This document shows, in pieces, positions 6,518 through 12,937 of a stretch of 16,711 bases of DNA; position 1 is the first letter of the stretch, and the number at the start of each line of letters is the position of its first letter. Both the position numbers and the translations under genes were made by a program. The notes below the pieces were generated by a model. The model did not search any database. It was not told the origin of the DNA and saw only the letters and a list, made by a program, of their open reading frames with translations. The stretch is from Kuafuiihalomonas sp964477875 (GTDB lineage Bacteria > Myxococcota > Kuafuiibacteriia > Kuafuiibacteriales > Kuafuiibacteriaceae). Location: contig CAYZFR010000076.1 in NCBI GenBank assembly GCA_964477875.1, positions 1-16,711 on the forward strand, given 5' to 3'.

Positions 6518-7384
6518 TCAAGCCGATACGCGCCCGCTGACGAACAGCTCGGTCCCGAGGCTTTCGACCCTGAGCTCGCGAAGCCTCGGCGCTTCGGCCA
6601 GCCTCGCTCGGCCCTCTCCGGCCACGGCCCCCGGCGCCGCGAGCCCCCCGAGGATCCGAGGTGCGATGAACCAATGGACGTAGTCGACCCGACCCTGGTC
6701 GAAGAGGGCGCCGTGGAGGGTCGGCCCTCCTTCGACCAGGAGCCGCCGACAGCCTCGCCGCCGCAGCGCCCGGAGGGCGGCGTCGAGATCGACCCGGCCG
6801 TCGGCGCCGAGCGGCAGCCCCCAGACCTCGGCGCCCCGGGCGCGAAGCGCTTCCTTCTTAGCCTCCGGAACCTGCATTCCCACCAGGAGCAGCACTTGGC
6901 CCCCGAGGCTCCTCAAGAGTCGGGCCTCGAGCGGGGTCCGCCCGTGACTGTCGAGCACCACCCTCATCGGCTCCCGCTTGGCGGACCGCGACGTGAGGAG
7001 GGGATCATCCGCGAGCACGGTCCCCACCCCGACCATGATGCCATCGACGCGGCTTCGGATCCGTCGGCCTCTCCGCCGGGCCCGCTCGCTGGTGATCCAG
7101 CGGGCGTCTCCACTTCGTGTCGCCACCCGGCCATCGAGGGAAGTCGCCGCTTTGCACCACACCCAAGGGCGCCCACCCGGCGGCTCTTCCACCAGGACTC
7201 GGAACAGGCTCGACCACCGCCCATCGGGACCCGTGGCTGCCTCCATTCCCTCGCTAGGGGTGGCCGACAGGCGCCGGCCCCGCCTCTGCAAGACGTCTTG
7301 TCCATCTCGGAGGAGGGAGGAGAAAAGTCGCAGCCACGGCGCGCGGGCCGCAAACCCCATCGGCTCGTCGCTGTCGGGCGGCAT
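6518..7384 (-). CDS. RibD-type pyrimidine reductase without deaminase domain
   Basis: This 288-residue protein matches the C-terminal half of bifunctional RibD, which reduces 5-amino-6-ribosylamino-uracil phosphate with NADPH. The reductase fold starts at about residue 74 with WCKAATSLDGRVATRSG. WITSE at 96-100 and an Arg-rich helix follow, then VDGIMVGVGTVLADDPLLTS (113-132) and, towards the end, LLVEGGPTLHGALFDQG with FIAPRILGG. The zinc-dependent deaminase half expected in RibD, with HAE and PCxHxGxTPPC motifs, is absent. The first 70 residues instead are an Arg-rich segment with no match I know. No frameshifted remnant of a deaminase fits in the 12 bases between nrdR and this gene. The ATG at 7384 is assumed; an in-frame ATG at 7360 is possible, and neither has a strong ribosome site. 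It belongs to the riboflavin operon but does only one of RibD's two jobs. Confidence 0.88.
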   Translation of the reverse strand: MPPDSDEPMGFAARAPWLRLFSSLLRDGQDVLQRRGRRLSATPSEGMEAATGPDGRWSSLFRVLVEEPPGGRPWVWCKAATSLDGRVATRSGDARWITSERARRRGRRIRSRVDGIMVGVGTVLADDPLLTSRSAKREPMRVVLDSHGRTPLEARLLRSLGGQVLLLVGMQVPEAKKEALRARGAEVWGLPLGADGRVDLDAALRALRRRGCRRLLVEGGPTLHGALFDQGRVDYVHWFIAPRILGGLAAPGAVAGEGRARLAEAPRLRELRVESLGTELFVSGRVSA

Positions 7385-7396
7385 GTCTTCGGCGGG

Positions 7397-7882
7397 TCAG
7401 GAGCTGGAGCCGGCAGCTCGCCGTATGCGGCGCTCTTCGAGGATTTGATTCAGCTCCCGGGCGAACTCGGCGAGGTCGCGGAAGTCTCGAAAAATCGAGG
7501 CGTAGCGGATGTAGGCCACGTCATCCAGCTCGGCGAGGCGTAGCAGAATTTCCTCGCCAATGACTTGGGAGTCCACCTCCTTTTCCCCCGTCTCTTGGAG
7601 CTGCTTTTCGAGCTCCTCGACGATGTTCTCCACTTCGCCCGACGGGATCCGTCTCTTCTCGCAGGCAGCCATGATGCCTTCGACGACTTTGGTCCGGTCG
7701 AAGGGCTCACGTCGACCGTCACTCTTCACGACCATGGGCAGGATCTCTTCGATCCGCTCGTAGGTCGTGAAACGCTTCCCACATTCGTTGCACTCGCGGC
7801 GCCGCCGGATCACTTGGCCGTCCTTCGACAGGCGGCTGTCGATGACCTTGTTCTCGGAGCTGGCGCAGAAGGGGCAGCGCAC
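7397..7882 (-). CDS. nrdR: Transcriptional repressor NrdR
   Basis: NrdR represses ribonucleotide reductase genes in response to bound ATP or dATP. The 161-residue product has the two expected parts. The N-terminal zinc ribbon uses Cys3, Cys6, Cys31 and Cys34 (MRCPFC and RECNEC), and the ATP-cone spans about 47-137, from PMVVKSDGRREPFDRTKVV to AYIRYASIFRDF. The start is taken at the GTG at 7882, because the family begins with the zinc ribbon at residue 1. The frame runs to an ATG at 7927, which would add 15 unrelated residues across a palindrome and promoter-like sequence. There is no Shine-Dalgarno before the GTG, so the message may be leaderless. It stands first in the riboflavin gene run, a common arrangement, with the reductase gene 12 bases downstream. 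No ribonucleotide reductase gene or clear NrdR-box pair is seen here. Confidence 0.95.
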   Translation of the reverse strand: MRCPFCASSENKVIDSRLSKDGQVIRRRRECNECGKRFTTYERIEEILPMVVKSDGRREPFDRTKVVEGIMAACEKRRIPSGEVENIVEELEKQLQETGEKEVDSQVIGEEILLRLAELDDVAYIRYASIFRDFRDLAEFARELNQILEERRIRRAAGSSS

Positions 7883-7892
7883 GATCGGCTGA

Positions 7893-7922
7893 ATTGTTAC
7901 CCGTGGAACACGGGAAACGCAA
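7893..7922 (-). promoter_or_regulatory. Candidate promoter with palindromic operator for nrdR-rib genes
   Basis: On the minus strand, TTGCGT (7922-7917) and TAACAA(T) (7899-7893) are separated by exactly 17 bases and could act as -35 and -10 elements, although each matches consensus only partly. The spacer holds a perfect inverted repeat, CCCGTG-TTC-CACGGG (7914-7900), placed where a repressor would block polymerase. Transcription starting about seven bases after the -10 would leave only a few bases before the GTG of nrdR, fitting its lack of a ribosome site. The palindrome does not resemble the NrdR box. The elements are seen; the function is inferred. Confidence 0.4.
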
Positions 7923-7934
7923 CGCACAGCGTTT
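7915..7934. repeat. Inverted repeat AAACGC/GCGTTT next to the nrdR promoter
   Basis: AAACGC at 7915-7920 and GCGTTT at 7929-7934 form a six-base inverted repeat with an eight-base centre. It overlaps the proposed -35 box and abuts the 15-base palindrome. It might be a second protein-binding site or part of an mRNA hairpin. Six-base arms can arise by chance. Confidence 0.3.
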
Positions 7935-7944
7935 CACGGGGCGG

Positions 7945-7967
7945 CCAACCCCAAGATGCGGGGTTGG
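7945..7967 (-). terminator. Hairpin just after glyA, possible terminator or attenuator
   Basis: CCAACCCC (7945-7952) and GGGGTTGG (7960-7967) form a perfect eight-base stem with a seven-base loop, starting six bases after the glyA stop on the minus strand. No T-run follows, so it does not meet the usual intrinsic-terminator rule. It may be an mRNA 3'-end stabiliser or a partial terminator separating glyA from the nrdR-rib genes. Confidence 0.4.
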
Positions 7968-7973
7968 TCGGGG

Positions 7974-9224
7974 TTATACCTGAACGCCGGGATAGAGTGG
8001 GAAGTCCCGGGTGAAGGCGTGGACATCCTTCCGGACCGCCTCCAGAGCGGCCGGATCGCCGGCCCCCTGCAGGGCCCGGTCGATGAAGAGCACCACCTGC
8101 TCCATCGCCTTGGGGTCCATGCCGCGTGTCGTCAGGGCGGGGGTGCCGATCCGGATGCCCGAGGTCACGAACGGCGACTCCGGATCCCCTGGGACCATGT
8201 TCTTGTTGACGGTGATGTCGGCTTCGCCGAGGGCCTCTTCGGCCTTCTTTCCGGTAAGACCCTTAGAGCGAAGGTCCACCATCAACAGATGGTTGTCGGT
8301 GCCACCGCTGACGAGGTCGTAGCCCCGGCTGGTGAAGGCCGCCGCCATGGCCTTCGCGTTGTCGATCACCTGCTGAGCGTAGGCCTTGAACGCCGGCGAG
8401 GCCGCCTCCTTGAACGCGACCGCCTTGCCCGCGATGACGTGCATGAGCGGCCCGCCCTGCATGCCAGGGAATACACGGCCATTGATCGCCTTGGCATGGG
8501 CGTTCTTCATCATGATCAGGCCGCCTCGAGGCCCGCGGAGGGTTTTGTGGGTGGTCGTGGTGACGAAATCGGCGTGGGGGACCGGCGACGGATGCAGACC
8601 CGCCGCCACCAGGCCTGCGATGTGGGCTATGTCGGTGAGGAATTTGGCACCGGTATCGGCGGCCATGCTCCCCAGGCGCTCGAAGTCGATGGTTCGCGGA
8701 TAAGAGGAGGCGCCGGCGATCAGGAGCTTGGGCTTGTGCTCTTTCAAGAGCGCATGGACGCGGTCGTAGTCGAGGAGGTGGGTTTCGGGGTGAACTCCGT
8801 AATGGTGGGCCTGGTATAGCCGCCCGGAGAAGTTGACCGGCGCGCCGTGGGTCAGGTGGCCGCCCTCGGCCAGATTCATGGCGACGAAGCTGTCTCCCGG
8901 ATCCAGGGTGGCAAAAAAGACGGCCATGTTGGCCGAAGCCCCGCTGTGGGGCTGCACGTTGGCCGCCTCGGCGCCGAAGAGCGCCTTCGCCCGGTCGATG
9001 GCCAAGCGCTCCGCCGTATCCACGTGGACGCAGCCCCCATAATATCGTTTACCCGGAAGGCCTTCGGCGTACTTGTTGGTGAGCGGCGACCCGACGACCT
9101 CGAGAACGGCCTGGCTGGTGAAGTTCTCGCTGGCGATCAGCTCCAAGCCGTCGCGCTGTCGGTGGGTCTCGCGGGCGACGACGTCGAAGATATCGGGGTC
9201 GGTCTCCCTCAGGGCATCGAACAT
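7974..9224 (-). CDS. glyA: Serine hydroxymethyltransferase
   Basis: SHMT converts serine and tetrahydrofolate to glycine and 5,10-methylene-tetrahydrofolate, using pyridoxal phosphate, in the cytoplasm. The 416-residue product is full length. It opens with the ELIASENFTS segment (28-37), has NKYAEGLPGKRYYGG (50-64) and the PLP site VTTTTHKTLRGPRGG (221-235) with Lys227 as the Schiff-base lysine. PGMQGGP and, near the end, SGIRIGTPALTTRG complete the set of folate- and PLP-binding motifs. The ATG at 9224 gives the standard N-terminus. The bases before it on this strand read CCTCCCCACC, so there is no Shine-Dalgarno. It lies 55 bases after the MoCF-domain gene and 91 bases before nrdR. The glyA-nrdR-rib order is common in deltaproteobacterial genomes. 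Glycine and one-carbon units feed purine and thymidylate synthesis, a loose functional link to the neighbours. Confidence 0.98.
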   Translation of the reverse strand: MFDALRETDPDIFDVVARETHRQRDGLELIASENFTSQAVLEVVGSPLTNKYAEGLPGKRYYGGCVHVDTAERLAIDRAKALFGAEAANVQPHSGASANMAVFFATLDPGDSFVAMNLAEGGHLTHGAPVNFSGRLYQAHHYGVHPETHLLDYDRVHALLKEHKPKLLIAGASSYPRTIDFERLGSMAADTGAKFLTDIAHIAGLVAAGLHPSPVPHADFVTTTTHKTLRGPRGGLIMMKNAHAKAINGRVFPGMQGGPLMHVIAGKAVAFKEAASPAFKAYAQQVIDNAKAMAAAFTSRGYDLVSGGTDNHLLMVDLRSKGLTGKKAEEALGEADITVNKNMVPGDPESPFVTSGIRIGTPALTTRGMDPKAMEQVVLFIDRALQGAGDPAALEAVRKDVHAFTRDFPLYPGVQV

Positions 9225-9279
9225 GGTGGGGAGGCTTGCGCGCCATTCCGCGTCAAAGCAAGCGAAGCCAGGGTCTGGA

Positions 9280-10002
9280 TCAGCCGCGTCGAATCAGCCA
9301 GTTAGGGTCCATCCCTGCCTCGAGGCGTTCGCATACCCGCCGGCAGTCTGCTTCCGTCCGAGACTCCAGAACGACTTCGACCAGATGGTCTTCCCCGTCG
9401 AACTTCGGGTAGGAGCCGATGCTCACCCCGGCCTCCTCGGCATCGACGGTTCGGAGAAGCGCCGCCACCTGATGCTCCTGCACCGAGAGGAAAAGCCGGG
9501 CGACATGCCGAGGCCGCCCGTGGAGGAAGGGCCCCAGGGCCTCGACCTTGGACCGGACGAAGCGCGGTACCCCCGGGAACATGAAGACGTTTCGGACGCG
9601 AATGAGCGGATAGCCCGAGTCGTCGACCAGCTCCGCCCCCTCGGGTAGCTCCAGCATCCGCTCCCAGCTCGGGTCGGGCTCGATCCCGTGCCGTTGCCGG
9701 ATCAGGCGCTCCAGGCCCTCGTGGCGGCAAATCCCCAAACCCAAGCCCGCCGCCACCGCCTCGAAGGTGACGTCATCGTGGGTGGCGCCGACGCCTCCGG
9801 TCGTCAGCACCGCGTCGAAGCGGCCCGAACATCGCTGGACCTCCTCGGCGATGGCGGCCCGGTCGTCGGGGAGGACGACCCATCGCTCCAGATCCGCGCC
9901 TAGGGCGTTCAGCCAGGCCGAAAGAAAGGGCCCGTTCTGGTCCTGAATACGGCCAGAGAGGATCTCGTTTCCGATGACGAGGAGGGCGAGCTTGGAGATC
10001 AC
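9280..10002 (-). CDS. CinA N-terminal-like (MoCF/molybdopterin-binding domain) protein
   Basis: A 240-residue protein with the molybdopterin-binding fold of CinA's N-terminal half and of MoaB/MogA. LLVIGNEILSGRIQDQN (7-23) and VLTTGGVGATHDDVTFEAVA (65-84) are the two family signatures, and RNVFMFPGVPRFV carries the third conserved turn. The C-terminal nicotinamide-nucleotide amidase domain of full CinA is missing. CinA N-domains act as ADP-ribose pyrophosphatases, and the same domain in eukaryotic FAD synthase hydrolyses FAD, so a nucleotide-pyrophosphatase role is plausible. Molybdenum-cofactor synthesis is less likely given no moa or mog neighbours. The GTG at 10002 shares GTGA with the upstream lipoprotein stop and has AGGAG six bases ahead, making the start secure. 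The open frame upstream is shadow. It is the last of four coupled genes, followed by glyA after 55 bases. Confidence 0.85.
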   Translation of the reverse strand: MISKLALLVIGNEILSGRIQDQNGPFLSAWLNALGADLERWVVLPDDRAAIAEEVQRCSGRFDAVLTTGGVGATHDDVTFEAVAAGLGLGICRHEGLERLIRQRHGIEPDPSWERMLELPEGAELVDDSGYPLIRVRNVFMFPGVPRFVRSKVEALGPFLHGRPRHVARLFLSVQEHQVAALLRTVDAEEAGVSIGSYPKFDGEDHLVEVVLESRTEADCRRVCERLEAGMDPNWLIRRG

Positions 10003-10634
10003 CTCGGGCTCCTGGGCGGCGACAGGTCGTACCCGACCAGCTCCTGCACGGTTTGGGGGATCCGGCGCCCATCCACTCGGGCCACGGTCTGGATCCGCGC
10101 CAGGCCCACGTCCCGGATCCAAAGCCACTCCGCCTCCAGCTCCATCGACGCATCCCGGCGCAGCCGAGCCTGCACGACCAGACAGTCGTCGAAGCGGCCG
10201 GCGGGGACCGCGCAGGGTCGACCGACCGAGATGATCTCGTAGTGTTCGACCGCGCTCGCGCTCAGGACCGAGCTCCACTGGGTGCCTGGCTGGAGGGGGC
10301 GCCGGATCAGGTAGCGGTCCTCGTCCCGAAGCCCGTCGGCGGACAAGCGCAGCCGCCCCCCTCGATCATCGACGAACCAGCCCTCGTCCTCTTTTAGGGT
10401 TTCCACCTCTAGACGCCCCTGCTGGCCCGGATATCGAACCTCATACTCTCGAACCCGGCCCACCCCGAGGGCAGCGTAGGCGGCCAGGCCGTCCTCGGCC
10501 GCGCTCGTCGGCTCCGGTGCAGGCGTCGAGGCGCACGCCGCCAGCAGCGGGAGCAGCAGGGCCGTAGGACCACGAAACGCCCGAGGACTGCACGGAAAGC
10601 GGATCCAAGGAGGTGACCGGCGCACGCGTCTCAT
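9999..10634 (-). CDS. Putative lipoprotein of unknown function
   Basis: I do not recognise this 211-residue protein. It has a basic N-terminus, a hydrophobic stretch ALLLPLLAAC at 25-34 and a lipobox (LAAC) with Cys34 as the likely lipidated residue, followed by Ala and Ser/Pro-rich linker. An outer-membrane, periplasm-facing lipoprotein is likely; the signal is longer than usual before the hydrophobic core. The mature part is beta-rich (VGRVREYEVRYPGQQGRLEV, then alternating charged strands with a PAGRFDDCLVVQARL segment). This pattern resembles small lipid- or ligand-binding barrels, but I would not assign a fold. The ATG at 10634 overlaps the stop of the HEAT lipoprotein as ATGA. The longer frame upstream is Arg/Ser/Gly-rich shadow. 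Co-translation with the second lipoprotein suggests a shared envelope role. Confidence 0.78.
   Translation of the reverse strand: MRRVRRSPPWIRFPCSPRAFRGPTALLLPLLAACASTPAPEPTSAAEDGLAAYAALGVGRVREYEVRYPGQQGRLEVETLKEDEGWFVDDRGGRLRLSADGLRDEDRYLIRRPLQPGTQWSSVLSASAVEHYEIISVGRPCAVPAGRFDDCLVVQARLRRDASMELEAEWLWIRDVGLARIQTVARVDGRRIPQTVQELVGYDLSPPRSPR
10009..10013 (-). promoter_or_regulatory. Shine-Dalgarno AGGAG fixing the CinA-like gene start
   Basis: AGGAG on the minus strand, six bases before the GTG at 10002, inside the end of the upstream lipoprotein gene. It selects the GTG over the longer open frame running to 10278. Confidence 0.65.
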
Positions 10635-11419
10635 TCGCTCGAAGAGTCGTCGGTCCTCGCCATTTCGTCCAGGGCTAGGCGCGCGCGCCGCTGCACGTCG
10701 GGGTTGGGGTGCCCCTGGGCGACGGTGAACAAAAAGCCCTCCGCTTGACGGCCCCCCAACTTCGACAGGCCAAAGAGGGCCGGGGGCCAGATGAGGGGGC
10801 TCTCCCGATTGGTGGCCTGGATCAATGCCGGTGCCGCCGCGGGATCGCCGATCACGGTCAAGGCCTCGATGATCAGCAGCGCGACCTCGTCCGACGTCCC
10901 GACGCGAGCGAGGCGCTCGGACAGAGGAGAGACCGCGGCTCGAAGTCGACGCTGCCCCGCCTCTTCGATCGCGGCCCGAACAGGGCCCGCGCCCTTTTCC
11001 AGACGGCCCAGGACCTCTCGGTCCGAAGCCCGACGCATCGCCCAACGCGCGGCGAAAGCCTTCGTCGCCGAAGAAGTGAGCGCCTGCAGCGTCCGGCTCT
11101 TCGCCAGCGCCGAGACCCGATGTGCGTCGGTCGCTCCTGCAAGAGGCTTGAAACCGACCCGAAGCACCCACTCCCTCACCGGTTGGTCGTCGACGAGGCG
11201 AATCCGTTGGTCGAAGTCCGCCAGCAGCTGGACTGGCGCGCCACCCGAGCCGACCCCCTCCAGCTCCGAGACGCGCGCCCGCAGCTTGGCCTTGAAGGCA
11301 TCGGCGTCGATCTCCGGCGGCGCATCGAAGACGCCGACCGCCCCCTCCAATCGGACCTTGGGCCCCGAAGACCAGCAGCCCACGACCATCGGCAGGAGCA
11401 AAAAGAGAAGCTTGCGCAT
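10631..11419 (-). CDS. Putative lipoprotein with C-terminal HEAT-like repeats
   Basis: A 262-residue predicted lipoprotein. The signal LLFLLLPMVVGC ends in a lipobox with Cys15, and the residue after it is Trp rather than Asp, which favours outer-membrane sorting. Residues 20-100 form a segment with several beta strands (VRLEGAVGVFDAPPEID, then VREWVLRVGFKP). About 110-160 is Arg/Ala-rich helix. The end (about 180-258) has HEAT-type helical pairs such as VALLIIEALTVIGDPAAAPA and FGLSKLGG with a final RRARLALDEMAR. HEAT arrays generally bind other proteins. The ATG at 11419 shares one base with the stop of the metallophosphoesterase gene (TGATG), and its own stop overlaps the next lipoprotein start (ATGA). 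Function is unknown; the domain calls are from repeat pattern only. Confidence 0.78.
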   Translation of the reverse strand: MRKLLFLLLPMVVGCWSSGPKVRLEGAVGVFDAPPEIDADAFKAKLRARVSELEGVGSGGAPVQLLADFDQRIRLVDDQPVREWVLRVGFKPLAGATDAHRVSALAKSRTLQALTSSATKAFAARWAMRRASDREVLGRLEKGAGPVRAAIEEAGQRRLRAAVSPLSERLARVGTSDEVALLIIEALTVIGDPAAAPALIQATNRESPLIWPPALFGLSKLGGRQAEGFLFTVAQGHPNPDVQRRARLALDEMARTDDSSSE

Positions 11420-12150
11420 CAGATCCCAAGGACGAGACGCGTGCCGAAGTTCGGGGAGAGGCCCGCCTCGGTGATCTTTCGACGCTGGGCCTCGACGTCA
11501 TACTCGACCCGCACGAACTCGAAGGTGCGGCTTTCGGTGTCGTAGATCCCGGCGCAGGCTCTGGGGTCGTAGTCCCGGGGCTGTCCAACCGAGCCGACGG
11601 TGATGATGTACCGATAGCCGTTCCGGAGCGTGAACTTGGTCGCCACCACGTCCTCCGCATCTTCGCCGGAGACGGCGAAGGATTTCGTCAGGTGAGAGTG
11701 GCCAATGAAGGTCACGCGGGCCGCTTCGTACTGTCGGATCAGATCCGCGGCCTGATCGTTGGTGAAGATGTAGTCGTAGTCCTCGGGCCGCAAGGGCGAT
11801 CCGTGACTGATCTCTACCTCTCCTTCCCGGTGCGTGTACGGGAGCCCGCGCAGCCATTCCATGTTGTCGGGGGACAGGCGCTCGCGACACCAGTCGAGGG
11901 CGTCCCTCGCCGCGTCATAGTAATACGCGTAGTCCATGCGACCAGCGACCGCGGCATCGTGGTTGCCGAGCAAAGTGACGTCGGCGCGTTCCTTGATCAG
12001 CGAGCAGCACGCATCGGGGTCGGCGCCGTAGCCCACGATGTCACCCAGGCAGTACCAGCGGTGGATGGGGCCCGCGGCCTCGAAGCGAGCAAACATCGAC
12101 GTCAGCGCCTCGAGGTTGCCGTGGACGTCGGAGAAAAGGGCACATCGCAT
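11419..12150 (-). CDS. Metallophosphoesterase family protein
   Basis: A 243-residue calcineurin-type phosphoesterase of the short bacterial class (YfcE/MJ0936-like). All metal motifs are present: D-x-H with Asp8 and His10 (FSDVHGN), GDIVGYG with Asp37, GNHD with Asn63 and His64, His116 in ISHG, and GHSH with His151 and His153. Two metal ions would bind there. The substrate is unknown; relatives act on phosphodiesters, cyclic nucleotides or diadenosine polyphosphates, and the sequence does not choose among them. The ATG at 12150 gives the standard MRCALFSDVHG start; the frame upstream is shadow over the divergent gene. No signal peptide is seen, so it is cytoplasmic, although the two genes following it encode lipoproteins. 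It heads a four-gene coupled unit. Confidence 0.92.
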   Translation of the reverse strand: MRCALFSDVHGNLEALTSMFARFEAAGPIHRWYCLGDIVGYGADPDACCSLIKERADVTLLGNHDAAVAGRMDYAYYYDAARDALDWCRERLSPDNMEWLRGLPYTHREGEVEISHGSPLRPEDYDYIFTNDQAADLIRQYEAARVTFIGHSHLTKSFAVSGEDAEDVVATKFTLRNGYRYIITVGSVGQPRDYDPRACAGIYDTESRTFEFVRVEYDVEAQRRKITEAGLSPNFGTRLVLGI

Positions 12151-12235
12151 CCGCGGCTCGGACCCTAGGCGAGCCTGGTCGAGCGGGGCAACGAGCTCCC
12201 TGCAGTTGGCGCGTATCCGATGGTAGAGTGGAGCG
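12151..12235. other. Divergent intergenic region between metallophosphoesterase and PEGA gene
   Basis: These 85 bases separate two divergently read genes and should carry both promoters. TAGAGT at about 12224-12229 and TTGGCG at 12206-12211 look promoter-like for the + gene, but the spacing is 12 bases, and I could not define a convincing pair on either strand. No long repeat or hairpin is evident. Confidence 0.4.
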
Positions 12236-12928
12236 GTGAGCTCTGGAAAGGACGGCTGGGCCGACCTGATCGGCGAGCAGACCGACCCCGACCTCGGACG
12301 GCACGAGGCCCCTACCCTGACCGAGGCCGACGTCCCCACCCCGCTGACCCTCCCCGCGCCGCCCTCCGCCTCGACGGTCGAGGCCCCGGCTCCGGCGGCA
12401 CCGGCGGACTTTTCGGTCGAGGACATGGTTGGCAAGCTCCAGGCCGCGCCCGCCCCGGCCCCCGAGGGCCCCTCGTTCTGGTCGGAGTGGAAGGAGGTCA
12501 TCTTGACGGCCAGCCTGGGCACGGCGGTCCTCGTCGGGCTCGCCGTCCTGCCCGGGAGCGATCGACGAACCCAGCGCGAATCGACCGCCGCCGAGGCTGC
12601 GACCGAAGTCCGGAAGTCAGCCCCGACCCCGCCTTCAGCCCAAGCGCCGGCAGTCCGGGAACAAAGCATTCGGTCGGAGCCGTCGCCGGCGCCCCAACCC
12701 GCTCCGGCTCCGGTCGTGTCCGTCGTCAGCACCCCGCCTGGCGCCATGGTCCAGCTGGACGGCGTGGTTTACGGCGAGACCCCCCTCATCCTCCCGGCGC
12801 CGAGCGAGGAGTCGGCGCTGGAGGTCGTACTGCGAATGGACGGCTACCAAACCTACGAGGGTCTGCTCGAAGCCGGCGGGGCCGGCCACTTCAGCTTGAA
12901 CGTGAAGCTTCAGCCCCGGCGACGATGA
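12236..12928 (+). CDS. PEGA-domain single-pass membrane protein
   Basis: A 230-residue protein with three parts. Residues 1-83 are an acidic, Pro/Ala-rich, probably disordered cytoplasmic segment. One transmembrane helix follows at about 87-106 (EVILTASLGTAVLVGLAVLP). After a Pro/Ser/Ala-rich linker (107-160) comes a PEGA domain (161-228): VVSVVSTPPGAMVQLDGVVY opens it, GETPLILPAPSEES is the typical turn, and VVLRMDGYQTYEGLL the last strands. PEGA domains sit outside the membrane, often behind kinases, and are thought to bind surface or wall components; here there is no kinase. The GTG at 12236 is the only reasonable start I see. GGAG lies just two bases upstream, closer than normal. The gene is alone on the + strand and ends nine bases before the stop of the opposite gene. 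Confidence 0.85.
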   Translation: MSSGKDGWADLIGEQTDPDLGRHEAPTLTEADVPTPLTLPAPPSASTVEAPAPAAPADFSVEDMVGKLQAAPAPAPEGPSFWSEWKEVILTASLGTAVLVGLAVLPGSDRRTQRESTAAEAATEVRKSAPTPPSAQAPAVREQSIRSEPSPAPQPAPAPVVSVVSTPPGAMVQLDGVVYGETPLILPAPSEESALEVVLRMDGYQTYEGLLEAGGAGHFSLNVKLQPRRR

Positions 12929-12937
12929 CCGCGTCCC

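Noticed and set aside
7883..7927. NrdR starting at the ATG at 7927
   Set aside because: It would put 15 unrelated residues before the zinc ribbon and overlap the palindrome and promoter-like elements. The family starts at the first Cys motif.
7883..7973. FMN riboswitch before the riboflavin genes
   Set aside because: The 91-base gap is too short and lacks the conserved FMN-aptamer segments. The 55-base gap before glyA also shows none.
9225..9279. TTGACG as a -35 box for glyA
   Set aside because: No -10-like sequence lies 16-18 bases downstream; that position reads CTCCCC.
9999..11660. 553-codon minus-strand frame as one large protein
   Set aside because: Only its last 211 residues look like a protein; the rest overlaps the HEAT lipoprotein and metallophosphoesterase in a shadow frame.
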